DNA of 64,000 nt, from contig JAQFVV010000288.1 of the NCBI GenBank assembly GCA_028023455.1, positions 744,001 to 808,000 of the forward strand, read 5' to 3'. The position numbers were made by a program, and so were the translations under genes. Of this stretch, positions 1 to 10,413 are shown one piece after another. Source of the DNA: Epiperipatus broadwayi (taxonomy: Eukaryota > Onychophora > Udeonychophora > Euonychophora > Peripatidae). Positions within the stretch are counted from its first letter, which is position 1, and the number at the start of each line of letters is the position of its first letter. The notes beneath the pieces were generated by a model. It was not told where the DNA came from and searched no databases. It saw only the letters and a list, made by a program, of their open reading frames with translations.

Positions 1-1382
1 TCCTGCAGCTCTGAAGCATTATTTGCAAAAACAACTACATCATCTACGAAATCTAAATGATTTAAATAATCTCCATTTACTTTCACTTCTTTAGTTTCCC
101 ATTTTAATCCCCAAAATACTTCTGCACCACTGCTGTAAAAAGTTTTGGAGATATGGAGTCACCTTGTCTTACACCTTTCTCAATGTTGACTTTTCCAGTA
201 TCATTACATAATCTAATTGTTGCTGTTGCATTTTTATAAATATTCTTTAAAATATGACAATATCCTGGATCTATACCTTGATGATCCAATGCTTTTAATC
301 ACTGAAGAAATGTTTATAGAATCAAATGCCTTTTCATAATCTACAAATCCAAAACATAATGACAACTCATATTCATTTGTCCTTTCTATAACTTCTCTCA
401 ACACCTGGATATGATCTACTGTACTAAAACCACTTTTAAATCCAGCTTGTTCTCTTGGTTGGTGGAAATCCAATGTTCTCTGTAAACGAGTTGTAATTAT
501 CTTGGTAAAAATTTTATATAAAACCGATAAAAGGCTGATATGTCTGTAATTTCTAATATCTTCTTCATCACCTTTTTAAATATTAATATTATTACTGCAT
601 TCTTCCAATCATCCGGTACATCTTTATCATTTAGACATTTGGTATATAACTTTGCTAAAAAAAATTCTATTTCTTCACCTGCTTCTTTTAATATATCAAT
701 TATAATTCCATCATTACCTGGAGCCTTTCCTTTCTTCATACACTTAATTGCGTGTCTCACTTCTTCATTTAAAATTCTGGGCAATTCGGAAGATGTAATA
801 GATATAGGATGTACTTGTTCTTTAGTACTATATAATTCTTGATAAAAATCTTCTACCAATTTCATGATGTCATCTCTTTTTTTAGTAATAATTCCATCTT
901 TTTTTCTTATTGCAGATATCATTTTCCTACTAATACCAAAATGTTGTTTTACATTCTTAAGACTTTTATTTTCTTCTACAGCTTTCCTTGCTAGTTCACA
1001 GTTATACTTTCTTATATTATTTTCAACTCTTTTTCGCACCATTTTACAAAATTCGAGATATTCAATTCTTTTTAATGCATCATTTTTGTATATCTTCATA
1101 TTCCTTCTTTTCTTCATAAATTCTCTAGTCTCAGTAGAAATTTTATTAGTCAATTGCTGCTTTTTTCTACCAGCTATCTTTGTTGCAGTTTTTAAAAGTG
1201 TATCAGTTATTTTCCTATTAATTTCATTCAAATCTGAATCATGTTCAAAATCTACTAATACCTGAAACCGATTTGTAAGTTCTAATTTAAATTCATTAGA
1301 ATGTTTCTGAAGATTAGGAATATCAACTGTAAATATTTTTTCTTAATAATTTTTGTCTCTCTAGTTTCACATTAACACGTAT
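1..1382 (-). pseudogene. RTE-type non-LTR retrotransposon, linker and reverse transcriptase, broken, runs off left edge
   Basis: Reading the minus strand from about 1231 downward, the first block (to 497) is a basic, lysine-rich linker after the endonuclease, followed by the start of the RT fingers (KAPGNDGI, DVPDDWKNAVIILIFKK). A frame change leads to the block at 473-234, with HQPREQAGFKSGFSTVDHI and motif A GFVDYEKAFDSI. Another shift leads to 289-104, with motif B GVRQGDSISPKLFTAVVQ. At 60-1 the frame reads LDFVDDVVVFANN, the motif C aspartate pair, just inside the window edge. These motifs and their order are those of RTE-clade elements (endonuclease-RT, often annotated as craniofacial development protein 2-like). 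The element is truncated at its 5' side at a (TA)n tract, whereas the copy at 50.6-53.5 kb continues through the same point into the endonuclease. At least two frameshifts make it non-functional. Confidence 0.9.

Positions 1383-1384
<2 letters not shown>

Positions 1385-1463
<79 letters not shown>
1385..1463. repeat. (TA)n microsatellite, 79 bp
   Basis: Pure TA dinucleotide run. It forms the boundary between the truncated RTE copy on its left and the PLE inverted dimer on its right. Confidence 0.98.
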
Positions 1464-1466
<3 letters not shown>

Positions 1467-1514
1467 AAATAGTAAATTTAACAGTTTATAAACTATTATA
1501 AACAATCCTTAAAT

Positions 1515-1575
1515 CAGCAGAAGTACTTTCGGTTAATTTCTTAAACCTGCCTCAACCGCAATTAAATTAAAAAAA
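1515..1575 (-). ncRNA. Degenerate Penelope-type hammerhead ribozyme motif
   Basis: On the minus strand a stem II with GGUU pairing to AACC is followed by GAAA and then AGUACU, a self-complementary hexamer in the stem III position, then U at the cleavage position. The upstream core reads CGGUUGA rather than CUGAUGA, so the copy is probably inactive. The plus-strand twin at 2081-2125 has CAGAUGA and a mutated stem III. Confidence 0.45.
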
Positions 1576-1827
1576 AAAACAAAGCGAGGCAAACGTCATC
1601 AATTCAAACCCCATGAATTTCGTATTTTAATGTCAGCAGCTTGTCTATTTATTAAATGCATTTTATTCCTATTTATAAAAATTGCCTCCATAATTTTCTT
1701 TTATTATGGTTTCTCTCTTCATGAAGAATTTTCAAAATCAAATTTAAATTTATATTTACATGTTTTTTCATGATCAAAGAAAATTGAAGGAGACATCAAA
1801 TCACCATAAAGTAAAAATAATGGTGAT

Positions 1828-2037
1828 TTGATGTCTCCTTCAGTTTTCTTTGATCATGAAAAAACATGTAAATATAAATTTAAATTTGATTTTGAAAATG
1901 TGAAAATTCTTCATGAAGAGAGAAACCATAATAAAAGAAGAATTGAAGAGGCAATTTTTATAAATAGAAATAAAATGCATTTAATAAATAGACAAGATGC
2001 TAACATTGAAGTACAAGATTCATGGGATTTGATTTGA
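1828..2037 (+). pseudogene. C-terminal tail of PLE GIY-YIG endonuclease (69 codons)
   Basis: The frame begins inside the domain; its first ATG is not a natural start. It holds the final helices of a Penelope GIY-YIG domain: a hydrophobic DFENVKIL strand, a conserved Glu, a KRR triplet and an EAIFI helix, then a short tail ending at TGA. The reverse-strand arm encodes the same tail with extra damage. Compare the tail at 46.77-46.88 kb (EERNHKKRKIKEAILI) and the one in the PLE at 56.45-56.66 kb. Confidence 0.7.
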
Positions 2038-2230
2038 TGATGTTTGCTTCCGCTTTGTTTGTTTGTTTTTTTAATTTAACGGCAGATGAGGCAGGTTTAA
2101 GAAATTAACTGAAAGTTCTTCTGTGGATTTAAGGATTGTTTATAATAGTTTATAAACCCTTAAATTTATTATTTCAATTATAATTACGATTTTGTTTTAA
2201 TTAATGGACATTTTATTTATATTATATATA

Positions 2231-2287
2231 TATAGTACTTAAAACAAATCTGATAGCAGCTCAAATTAGATTTGTTTTAAGTACTAT
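2231..2287. repeat. Short hairpin element
   Basis: Inverted arms 2231-2253 and 2265-2287 (one mismatch) around an 11-bp loop; the outer ends run into TA-rich DNA. It resembles a minimal fold-back unit and carries no coding sequence. Confidence 0.7.
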
Positions 2288-2289
2288 AT

Positions 2290-5200
2290 TGAACCAGTCA
2301 AAACACGTTGATCTATCTAATATGAGCTGGAACCCAAAAAATGTACTTCAAAACCAGTCAAGCCTGAGATTTAGTTCAAGGACCAACCTGAATTCAAACC
2401 CACTACTTAAGCCCCAGATCAAACACCTAATGAATAATATATAATGATGGCACATGAGAATTTATTCTAAATTCAGCCCACTAGTAGAGCAGAGAAGACA
2501 AAGAGACTCAATATTAATTAAATTAAAATATGCAAATACATAGTTGTAGTTGTACATTTGGAAGTGGAGAAAAAGAAATTTGAACTAGTCAAACAAGTTA
2601 GACAATATAAAATAGTTTAATATAAAGAATTAATTATATACATTATGACTTAATTATATACATTAATATGTGTGTGAATGAGCTGTCTACCAAACAGTGG
2701 ATAATTACCTATTTGAATTCATGCTGACGATTCTCATATCCTTTTTTTAACTAAATAGTATATATAATTTAACATACAACTTTGGTAGGTGCAGTATTAG
2801 GATACCAATCAATTATTAAAAGATTATATAAGATTGCTATTAATGCTTTGGTTTATGGTTCTGAAAAATGGTGACTAACATGTTATTTTGGGGAGCATTC
2901 CAAGATTCATTATATATATATATATATAAGAAAAACTATTTTCACACCATTGAGGTTGTGAAAATGAAATTACTAAAGTAAATTTGAAAAAGGGATATTT
3001 GATTGTATGACAAAATATTTTTTTAAATTTTTTTTAACATTTAGAAGACAGAATGCCTTGTTTTTCCCAAGACATATACTCTTAAATAAAGAAATAAATT
3101 ATGATTGGTGGGATTGTATAATACGAATAATACAACTGAAATAACATTTTAATTAACAAAACTGGTAATATTTGGCATATATGTTTTGAGCACAATGCAT
3201 CATAAGCAAGAGAAATAATAATATAAAAAAGTGGCACTACTGACATAATGGTGGAGAAATCAAAGAGAAGGATCATGCTTCTGGACAAAAAACAAATCCA
3301 AGACTCCCATTTTAAGGCAGTGATGAGGTATGGTGTGGCCCAGACTTTACTGGAATAACTGATACAAGAAGCCTTTTTATATGGAATAAGTTCTGGGAAA
3401 CTCAACTATCCATGGGACAGGACATAAGGAAAAAATCTATGGGTTCAATCCTGTCACAACCCCCAGATTAGAAGCATGTATATAAATTCTTGAAGATGAG
3501 CCAAAGGTCAGTAGCACCGTATGGATAAATGTCACTAATGACATACAATACAATTTAGGTCTTTAAAATAAATGACTCTGGTTTGAATGTCATAATATAG
3601 ATAAATAATGAGTTATGCCACTATAATATATACATAGAAAAGATTTCTTTGAATAAAATATATTAAGATTTTACCCTCTCTCTTTTTCTGCTATATAAAA
3701 ATAACTCAATCCCACTTTCATGGATTTTATAATAACTAAAATATTTAAACATTTGAGATTTTAAGAGTATGAAAAATAAAAGAAAACTAGCAGTTATAGA
3801 AAACAACTAATAAGTCACCCTTTCAGAATTTAATAAATAATATTTATAAAATAAATAAGGTTTCAGAGTGCTAATTAGTCTATGTTTTGGATTCACCCTG
3901 GGTCAAATTACTTTATTCTATTCGGAGTTGGACAAATAACAATTTTTTATACTAAAACATAAACAAAATGTTTACTCATAAAAGCAATCTGGTGAGTGTA
4001 TTAATTAATAATGCATTATGTTTTAAGGGGACATTAATGCCCTTAATTCAAGGAAGTTTACTTAAAAAGAAGAAAGAAAAGATTTTAGAAATTCAATTAG
4101 TCAGTATGCTAGAGATTAGCATAATAATAACACCTAAAATAGACATATAAAATCAAGTAATAAATACATATAAATAAATGACCACACCAAAGTTAAAGAA
4201 AGTTAGAGCATATGAGAGAGAATTAGATTTATCAAAATTATTTGAGAGCAATTTACATATTAGAAAGATACAAATTTAAATCAGTCATGAAAGAAATTTT
4301 GATGAGGTTAGTAAGGGTAGATTTACTTTTAGTCAGCATGAACATAATTACCTTGCACAATTTCTTAAGAGTTCATTTTAAAAAGGCAGCTCATCAGGGC
4401 AATTGAAAGGATCCTTGCAAGTTCTTATGTTACAGCAAGCTTCTGTTCATCCCTCCATAATTCTCCAGTCTGGCTTTTACTTTATTTTTAGGCATCAAGA
4501 TGGTATGAAAGCAGAAGAAAATCTTCACAGGATGAGATTACTACTCAATCATCATTTTCTTTTAAATTTTAAGTCAGCATGGGTTTATCTTGACAACACA
4601 GTTCTCTCAATAGTAGCTAACCTTTGGTGGTCAAAATTAGCCCATTTTATACCCCTCTCAGATATTTGTGGAATGCTTTTAATTACTTATTTCTAGTGCA
4701 AAATCTAATCTCTGATCTAACTAAATCTTACATTTCTTTATCCATTTTTTTGAAGATGCAATTATCAGATGTTCCAAAAACATATTCAAATCTATTTTCA
4801 GATTAGAAATAGATTTGACAAAAATGTTTATACAAAAGTACAATCTATTAATCCCATTCCCCATTTTATTTTCAGTAAAACTTTAATGAAAAATACTTTC
4901 CAAGATTAAAACAATACTATGTATCCACCTCTTTAATTATGTTTGGACAATTAACTGTTGCATCTTCCATCTTGGATTTTACAAAAATAGATCTGGGTCT
5001 CATTTTATGTGGTAGATAGGTTCCTCAGAAAATGCGCACAAAAGAAGTAACACAAAAATATACTTAACTTACTTTGAAAAATGGGGGATATGTTCCAGTA
5101 ATTTTCAGAAATCATATAAAAGCAAAGAAACAAGGAAAAATTACTTTAAAATTCACATTAAAAAATAAAGAAATAAAGTATGACTAATAAAAAATTTCAA

Positions 5201-5510
5201 ATATTTGAAAAAAATTAATACAAGACAAACTTTTTTTATTAACTACAGTATTTAATTTTACATTTTTTCATACATATTTTAATCATTAACATTATTTGAC
5301 AATAGGTGTTCATTTATGAACTGATAAGAAATCAGTTTTGTGATGTGATATACAACTAGCGTCACTTTCTGTCTTGTGCTGTGTTAATAGTTTTCTGTTT
5401 CTATATTAAAAAAATGAGATCACAATCAAAACAAAAAGATTATACATTATCATTAGAAAGATTATTTTCAGTTTTAAAAATCAATAAAATCTTCACTATT
5501 TATTTTAACA
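2290..5510. other. AT-rich stretch with no recognised gene
   Basis: I see no convincing coding region. Minor items are a short (TA)n near 2912-2930, a small hairpin at 2936-2963 (ATTTTCACA pairing with TGTGAAAAT) and a phrase near 2840-2870 that can be read as ALVYGSEKW, which may be a tiny RTE relic. Short open frames here look like chance. Confidence 0.5.
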
Positions 5511-5513
5511 ATC

Positions 5514-5994
5514 TAATATTTACTAAGGCTGTACCTTAGGAATAAGTGTCTGAAAAATTCGAAGGTAGGGACCTCTACAGGTCTTAAACACAAGCTTATG
5601 CTATGAAGAAAAGAAAGAATCCTTCCCTACTTCAACCTACTTTTATATATGAATAGGTGAAGCTGAAGTGGTTAGATCTAAGAGTGTGAAGCTATTCAAT
5701 ACTTCACTAATTAAGTCCACAATTCTTATAATACATTAATACTCACAAAATCTTATGATTTACTATGAGTCAATAGAAAGGTCTTATAGTAAGAAATCTA
5801 TTACGATAATTTTTTTCTTCACACTCTTAGATCTAACCACTTCAGCTTCACCTATTCATCTATAAAAGTAGATTGAAGTAGGGAAGGGATCCCTCTTTTC
5901 TTCATAGCGTAATCTTGTGTTTAAGACCTGTAGAGGTCCCTACCTTCGAATTTTTCAGATGCTTATTCCTAAGGTATAGCCTTAGTAAATATTA
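5514..5994. mobile_element. Fold-back element with 178-bp inverted arms
   Basis: Arms 5514-5691 and 5817-5994 are reverse complements with few mismatches, separated by a 125-bp unrelated centre. The arms contain phrases such as GTAGGGACCTCTACAGGTC and AGATCTAACCACTTCAGC. No coding sequence is seen. It is probably a non-autonomous TIR or fold-back element. GACCTCTACAGGTC inside the arm resembles a stem II of Penelope hammerheads, but I could not complete a core. Confidence 0.7.
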
Positions 5995-6516
5995 CTTAAT
6001 ATAATAATGTGCATTTAATAAAATTTATAATTACAATTTTAACAATCTAAAAAATTATTTTTATTATATCTAACAAAATACGTTTTAAATGTTTAAAATT
6101 TTTGAATATTTATTGCAATATTTTTATATGTAAGTATAATCTATTATTATTATTTAATCATTAATATAATTAGGTTATTTACATAGAAGCTAATATTTTA
6201 AATACAGCTTCAGGCCATATTCACATTAGCTTCTAATATAACGTTATATTTTTGAAAGAAAAAAGTATTTCAAGTCAAAATAAATTATTAATAATTTAAA
6301 TTTCTTGAAATCTAATAAACATAGTGAAATATGAAAGATATTAAGAAGAAATATGAATTGCATAACTTAAAAATTGCATTAAAATAATCTACATAAAATG
6401 AGACCCAGGTGTATACAGTTTAATAGAAAAAACAATTTAAAAAGAAAGGGTTTTAAAAATGATGTATAATAAAATATTTTTTAAAAATCAATATTTTGTT
6501 AGTATGTTTGCTCCTG

Positions 6517-6518
<2 letters not shown>

Positions 6519-6558
<40 letters not shown>
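6519..6558. repeat. (AT)n microsatellite, 40 bp
   Basis: Pure AT/TA run in otherwise unrecognised AT-rich DNA (5995-6796). Confidence 0.98.
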
Positions 6559-6560
<2 letters not shown>

Positions 6561-6796
6561 GAGCCGCATTTATGTACTTTAAGAAAAAAAAATTAAAATC
6601 AATAATAATAATAAAAATGTTATTGAAAAGTTAAAATTTATAATTTTTAGGAGCACATCTCAAAAATATATACATGAAATATATATACACACTAAAGGAA
6701 CAGGATATGACATAGGATTTAAATATAGGTTAGTAGGTAGAACCCAATAAAGCTCAATTTTGGGCTAAGATTGACTGCTTCAATATATATATATAT

Positions 6797-7312
6797 ATGT
6801 AAACAGAAAACTACGCTTGATGGTGTTTTTGGTAGAATGCCATCTGTTATCATAAATACAAGCGTTAGCAAGTTTTTTAACTTGTGTTTTTTTGTTTTTC
6901 ATAAATGTACCTTTGAGGTCTTTCTTGCAATGATGTATATTGCAGAGACTTCTACTATGTGGTGATGCTGAACTGAGATCAGACCCATGTAGCTATCTGG
7001 CTTGCTATGCTGAGTTTGAAGACATTAACGTGTCTAAAAGATTCACGCTTGCAAGCTGAATAGAAACTGTTTCATAAATGCTCAGAGTCTGTGTTTAGAT
7101 CTAGTTTCTTATTCCTGTCTTTCACTGATGATAGCAAATAGATTGAAATCATGATCTGAAAGTGGAATTAAAGTTAGAGATAATGAATGCTCATTCTGAC
7201 GTTTATGTAAACAGAACACTACGCTTGACGGTGTTTTTGGTAGAATGCCATCTGTTATCATAAATACAAGCATTAGCAAGTTTTTTAACTTGTGTTTTTT
7301 TTGTTTTTCATA
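6797..7312 (+). mobile_element. Penelope-like terminal repeat unit: tandem 107-bp repeats flanking a hammerhead
   Basis: A 107-bp segment (6797-6903) recurs in the same orientation at 7205-7312 with only a few changes (both contain GGTAGAATGCCATCTGTTAT). Between them lie about 300 bp related to the arms at 21.8-22.1 kb (shared GCTGAACTGAG and TCAGACCCAT) and a hammerhead fold at 7111-7168. A repeated terminal unit carrying a hammerhead is the known layout of Penelope pseudo-LTRs. No PLE coding sequence remains here. The first repeat abuts a short (TA)n. Confidence 0.6.
7111..7168 (+). ncRNA. Hammerhead ribozyme motif, Penelope type
   Basis: The conserved core CUGAUGA is at 7125-7131 and GAAA at 7145-7148. 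Stem III is the self-complementary run AUCAUGAU (7148-7155), followed by C7156 as the cleavage nucleotide. Stem I closes well: UUUCA (7120-7124) pairs with UGAAA (7157-7161), and beyond a small internal loop AUUCC (7111-7115) pairs with GGAAU (7164-7168). Stem II (7132-7144) is poorly paired, which is the weak point. The topology is type I (stem I open). Activity is uncertain. Confidence 0.6.
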
Positions 7313-7439
7313 TATTGTAATGGGAATTAAAAATGCTTAATACCAACTATAAGACTTTTTACAACTTTACAACTCGAACTTGTAATTTTAAAAACTTTCT
7401 AATTATTTATTTTAATTTTATGAAATCATATTATTTTGC

Positions 7440-7740
7440 AAAATATCTTTTTAAAAACCTGTTGCTCAAGCAGGAGAGTAAATAGGCTTAATAATTACAT
7501 ATCAATCATACCCCTGGTCAGACTGTGATTTAATAAAATATTAAACTGACAGTTGTTTCTCCAGACCAAAGTAACTCTCTGGCTGCCTGAAACATAAAAC
7601 ATCCCATGGGGAATTTATAACAGGTTTAAAACTCAGGGTGCCATCCAATACTAGGATTGGAACCCATGAGATGTCAACAACATGTTTCAAGCACTTGACC
7701 CATGGTTAGTTCTTCACATGAGACTGGCTGCACATTTGAT
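7440..7740 (-). mobile_element. tRNA-derived SINE
   Basis: On the minus strand an A-box-like GGGTCAAGTGCTTG begins at 7701 and a perfect B box GGTTCCAATCC lies at 7664-7654. The spacing between them (about 27 nt) is appropriate for an RNA polymerase III internal promoter in a tRNA-like head. Downstream follows a roughly 210-bp unrelated body ending in T-rich DNA near 7440. It does not fold as a functional tRNA. I saw no second full copy in the window, so family boundaries are approximate. Confidence 0.55.
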
Positions 7741-8936
7741 TGTGAATGGGGAGAGAGAGAAAGATGGAAAAAGCAACATTAATAATTTTAAACAAAATGT
7801 ATTTAAAAAAACAAAAAAAAAACAATGATAATAATTATAAACGCAAGAATAAGATATAATTAAAATATAAACACATAAGAAATATTATATATTTAATAAA
7901 TTTTGCATGCTCATTTTAATGAGTGAGATTTAAAAGTTTTTATCCTGATATTAATATTTATCTAGGATTTATAGCACTGCTTTTGGACATTATTTGTCAT
8001 TTCAACATTGTCTTTGTAGTGATTCTATTAGTCTTTAATTTCCATAGTAGGTATCATAGTTCCTGTATTTCTTTTGTAGTTGGTTTGTAGTTTGTAGTTG
8101 GGTGATCACCCCTTTTGTCCTCAGATCCAGTTAGTTTCTTGGTCCTTGGCATTGGTATTTTTAACTGAAAGATAGCTTCTTGTAGTCCTTTGTTCAAGTG
8201 GCTTGGTTTGCCTAATTTTCAATTAATTTAGTAGGGTGGGTTAAAACTTTGGCAGAAGGTGAGTCAGACTAATATGTTATGGCATTTTGCTAAATGACAC
8301 ATGGGAGAATAGAGGAGAAAATGACCGAACACAACATTCGGTTCTAGCCAATAATTCCTTTAATCTGGCTTGAAATGAACTTAATTCAAACTTAACAACT
8401 CTGGCTGAACTCAAAATTTAACCACTGAATTCAAAACTCTATCTCATCTCTCTCTAAAACAATAGAGAATGTGTGCCTTTTATATTACTCTGATCCCACC
8501 CCCCTGCTCTAGCCTCAACACATTTTATCTCAAAAAATTTAATTATAATTTACATTTCTTTATTTCTGTTTCGAATTTTAATTACAAAGATTAGAAATTG
8601 TTCAACTAATCAGTCTGGAGTTTTAATCCCCAGCCTGATAATTTTTGTACATACTATTTTAATTAATCACAAACCTTTTATTTTTTCAATTAAAAACACT
8701 TGTTTTCCTTAAAAAATATTTTTATCAGATAATATTGTATAAAAGAAAGACAAGTTATAATTTATTAGTTTCTAACTTATCTCTAAATTTCCCTGTATTT
8801 TAGTTTCTATATTTTCAAGTATTGATTCTGATATATTTTTTTAAAATTTATATATTTTTTAATAAATAAAAACAAGTGAACTATGTAACTCGTATATACA
8901 CACACATTTGTGCAACGCATGTATATACATACTGTT

Positions 8937-8938
<2 letters not shown>
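7741..8938. other. AT-rich stretch with no recognised gene
   Basis: No coding region or element end is convincing. The part near 8270-8520 is less AT-rich than its surroundings but has no recognisable motif. Confidence 0.5.

Positions 8939-8939
<1 letters not shown>

Positions 8940-8985
<46 letters not shown>
8940..8985. repeat. (TA)n target tract at the 5' side of the giant-LTR element
   Basis: TA run ending exactly where the LTR begins. The last four bases ATAT (8982-8985) equal the four bases after the 3' LTR (20896-20899), consistent with a 4-bp target-site duplication, although in a TA tract this cannot be proven. Confidence 0.9.
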
Positions 8986-8988
<3 letters not shown>

Positions 8989-9910
8989 GCCCTTTTGTAT
9001 GGGTCACCATTTAAGTTTTGTGCTAATCTAGTAGAAAATTTTAAATTTAAGAAGTATTTTAAAAGTGTGATGTTGACTTTGCTTGTGGTAATGTTACCAT
9101 AAGTTTAATTAAAGCAATCTATGAGTATTTGATATGTGAATTGTGTTGGTATTGAGAAGATATTTAAAATGATGATGATTATGATGTAATACTGCATTAA
9201 TAAATTTAATAACAAATGTTTGAAGCTAAAGTATTTAAAAGACAAGTTAAAATTAGACAAAGATATTTATTTAATTTAAAATATATGTTAAAAGTGAATA
9301 AAAATATTTTAAATTATAAGTATTTAAATTGAGATTAATATTTGATTTTAATCATATCAAATAATTATTTTAAAATCTGATATAATATCTTATTTATTTT
9401 AAAAATATTTATTTTAAAAAATGCAATTGTTAGTTTATTTTTAGACTATGAAGCGTTTCTTGTGTTATAAAAAAAAAAACAGATGTTAGTTAAATTTACA
9501 CAAGCACGCGTGGAAGTTGTCTAATAAAGTTGCATAACTATTTTACAAAATTATGTTGTGAAATTTATAAATAATACGTGAGTTATCACGAGATTAAAAA
9601 TAAAGATATTAATGTAAAATATTAAATCTGATTTTTAAAAATATTATTTTAAAAATATTACGTATAAAAAAGATTTAGTTTATTTTAAAATGATCTTATA
9701 AAAGTTAAGATTTAAATCAAGTGAGAAAGAATATTTCAAAAGAATGTTTAATAGATTTAAATAAACGATAAATATTGTTTTAAAAGAATTTGATAAAATA
9801 TTAAATATTAAATAAGTCATTATTTTATTTTTAATAGTGTGTTGATAAATATGTAAATAAGCAAAGTTTGATTGTTTAAACGTACCAATCAGATGAGGAG
9901 TCTCTTCCAC

Positions 9911-9918
9911 TATAAAAG
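9911..9918 (+). promoter_or_regulatory. TATA box of the 5' LTR promoter
   Basis: TATAAAAG in the context CCACTATAAAAGCTGG, the only strong TATA context in the LTR. Transcription would start about 25-30 bp downstream, near 9940-9946 (GGGCTCTCTG). The same box is preserved at 17560-17567 in the 3' LTR. Confidence 0.75.
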
Positions 9919-10140
9919 CTGGATTCAATTGTTGAGGAGGGCTCTCTGTAATTAAATTTCTAAGTTAAACGTGCTATTGAGAAAATAGCCAAGTAAATTT
10001 ATAAACGCTCTTAAAATCAGTTGTAAAATCATAAGAGTGTTATTGAATAATTTATAATATTTTTAAAGTAATGAATATGCAGTAGTAATTTTAATATTCC
10101 CTATTGATCTTCTCAATATCGAAACTCAATTTACGTACAA

Positions 10141-10413
10141 ATGATCATGGAAACATCACGTATCGTAGAAATATATCAGAAACTTTATGCTAGAAAAGTA
10201 ACAGACGCTGGATTAGTACAGAAAACTATAAGATGGAGAAAAGTAGTATTTTGGACTATAAATAGTTTTAAAGTTAAATTACTATTGTCTGTTATTAATA
10301 GATATTTTAAAGAAATAAAAATACTTCTGTGGAAAAAAGTATTTTTGACAAATTATAGAAGTAAAATGTATATCTTAAGGAAAGATATAAGAAGCAGTAG
10401 TAATTTTAAATAA
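10141..10413 (+). CDS. Hypothetical basic 90-residue protein encoded within the LTR
   Basis: The frame starts at ATG 10141 (a second ATG two codons later) about 200 nt downstream of the predicted LTR transcription start, so it would be the first ATG-initiated frame of size on the element RNA. The product is rich in Lys, Arg, Ile, Tyr and Trp (LYARKVTDAG, TIRWRKVVFWTI) with no recognised domain, signal peptide or zinc knuckle. The 3' LTR copy is broken by a longer A run near 17980. Because both LTRs were identical at insertion, this break is recent; whether the protein is real is open. It could be a spliced leader exon or chance. Confidence 0.25.
   Translation: MIMETSRIVEIYQKLYARKVTDAGLVQKTIRWRKVVFWTINSFKVKLLLSVINRYFKEIKILLWKKVFLTNYRSKMYILRKDIRSSSNFK

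Larger units (their letters stand above)
1464..2183. mobile_element. Inverted (head-to-head) dimer of a Penelope-like element 3' end
   Basis: Two arms of about 345-365 bp (1464-1807 and 1820-2183) are reverse complements of each other around a 12-bp loop. Reading outward on each strand, an arm starts in coding sequence and ends in a 3' region. The right arm keeps a 69-residue open frame (1828-2037) containing FDFENVKILHEERNHNKRR and EEAIFINRNK, which matches the C-terminal tail of PLE GIY-YIG endonucleases (His, Glu and KRR positions). Outside the tail each arm carries a degenerate hammerhead-like core (minus 1515-1575, plus 2081-2125). No RT or GIY-YIG N-terminal half is present, so this is a non-coding derivative. 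Inverted terminal repeats are well known for Penelope elements; calling this copy a stand-alone fold-back element is inference. Confidence 0.75.

Noticed and set aside
3430-3460. B-box-like GGTTCAATCC on the plus strand
   Set aside because: No convincing A box at the right distance, so not called as SINE or tRNA.
9680-9928. 82-codon frame on the minus strand, present in both LTRs (also 17329-17577)
   Set aside because: Runs antisense across the LTR promoter; identity between copies only reflects LTR duplication. No domain or start context.
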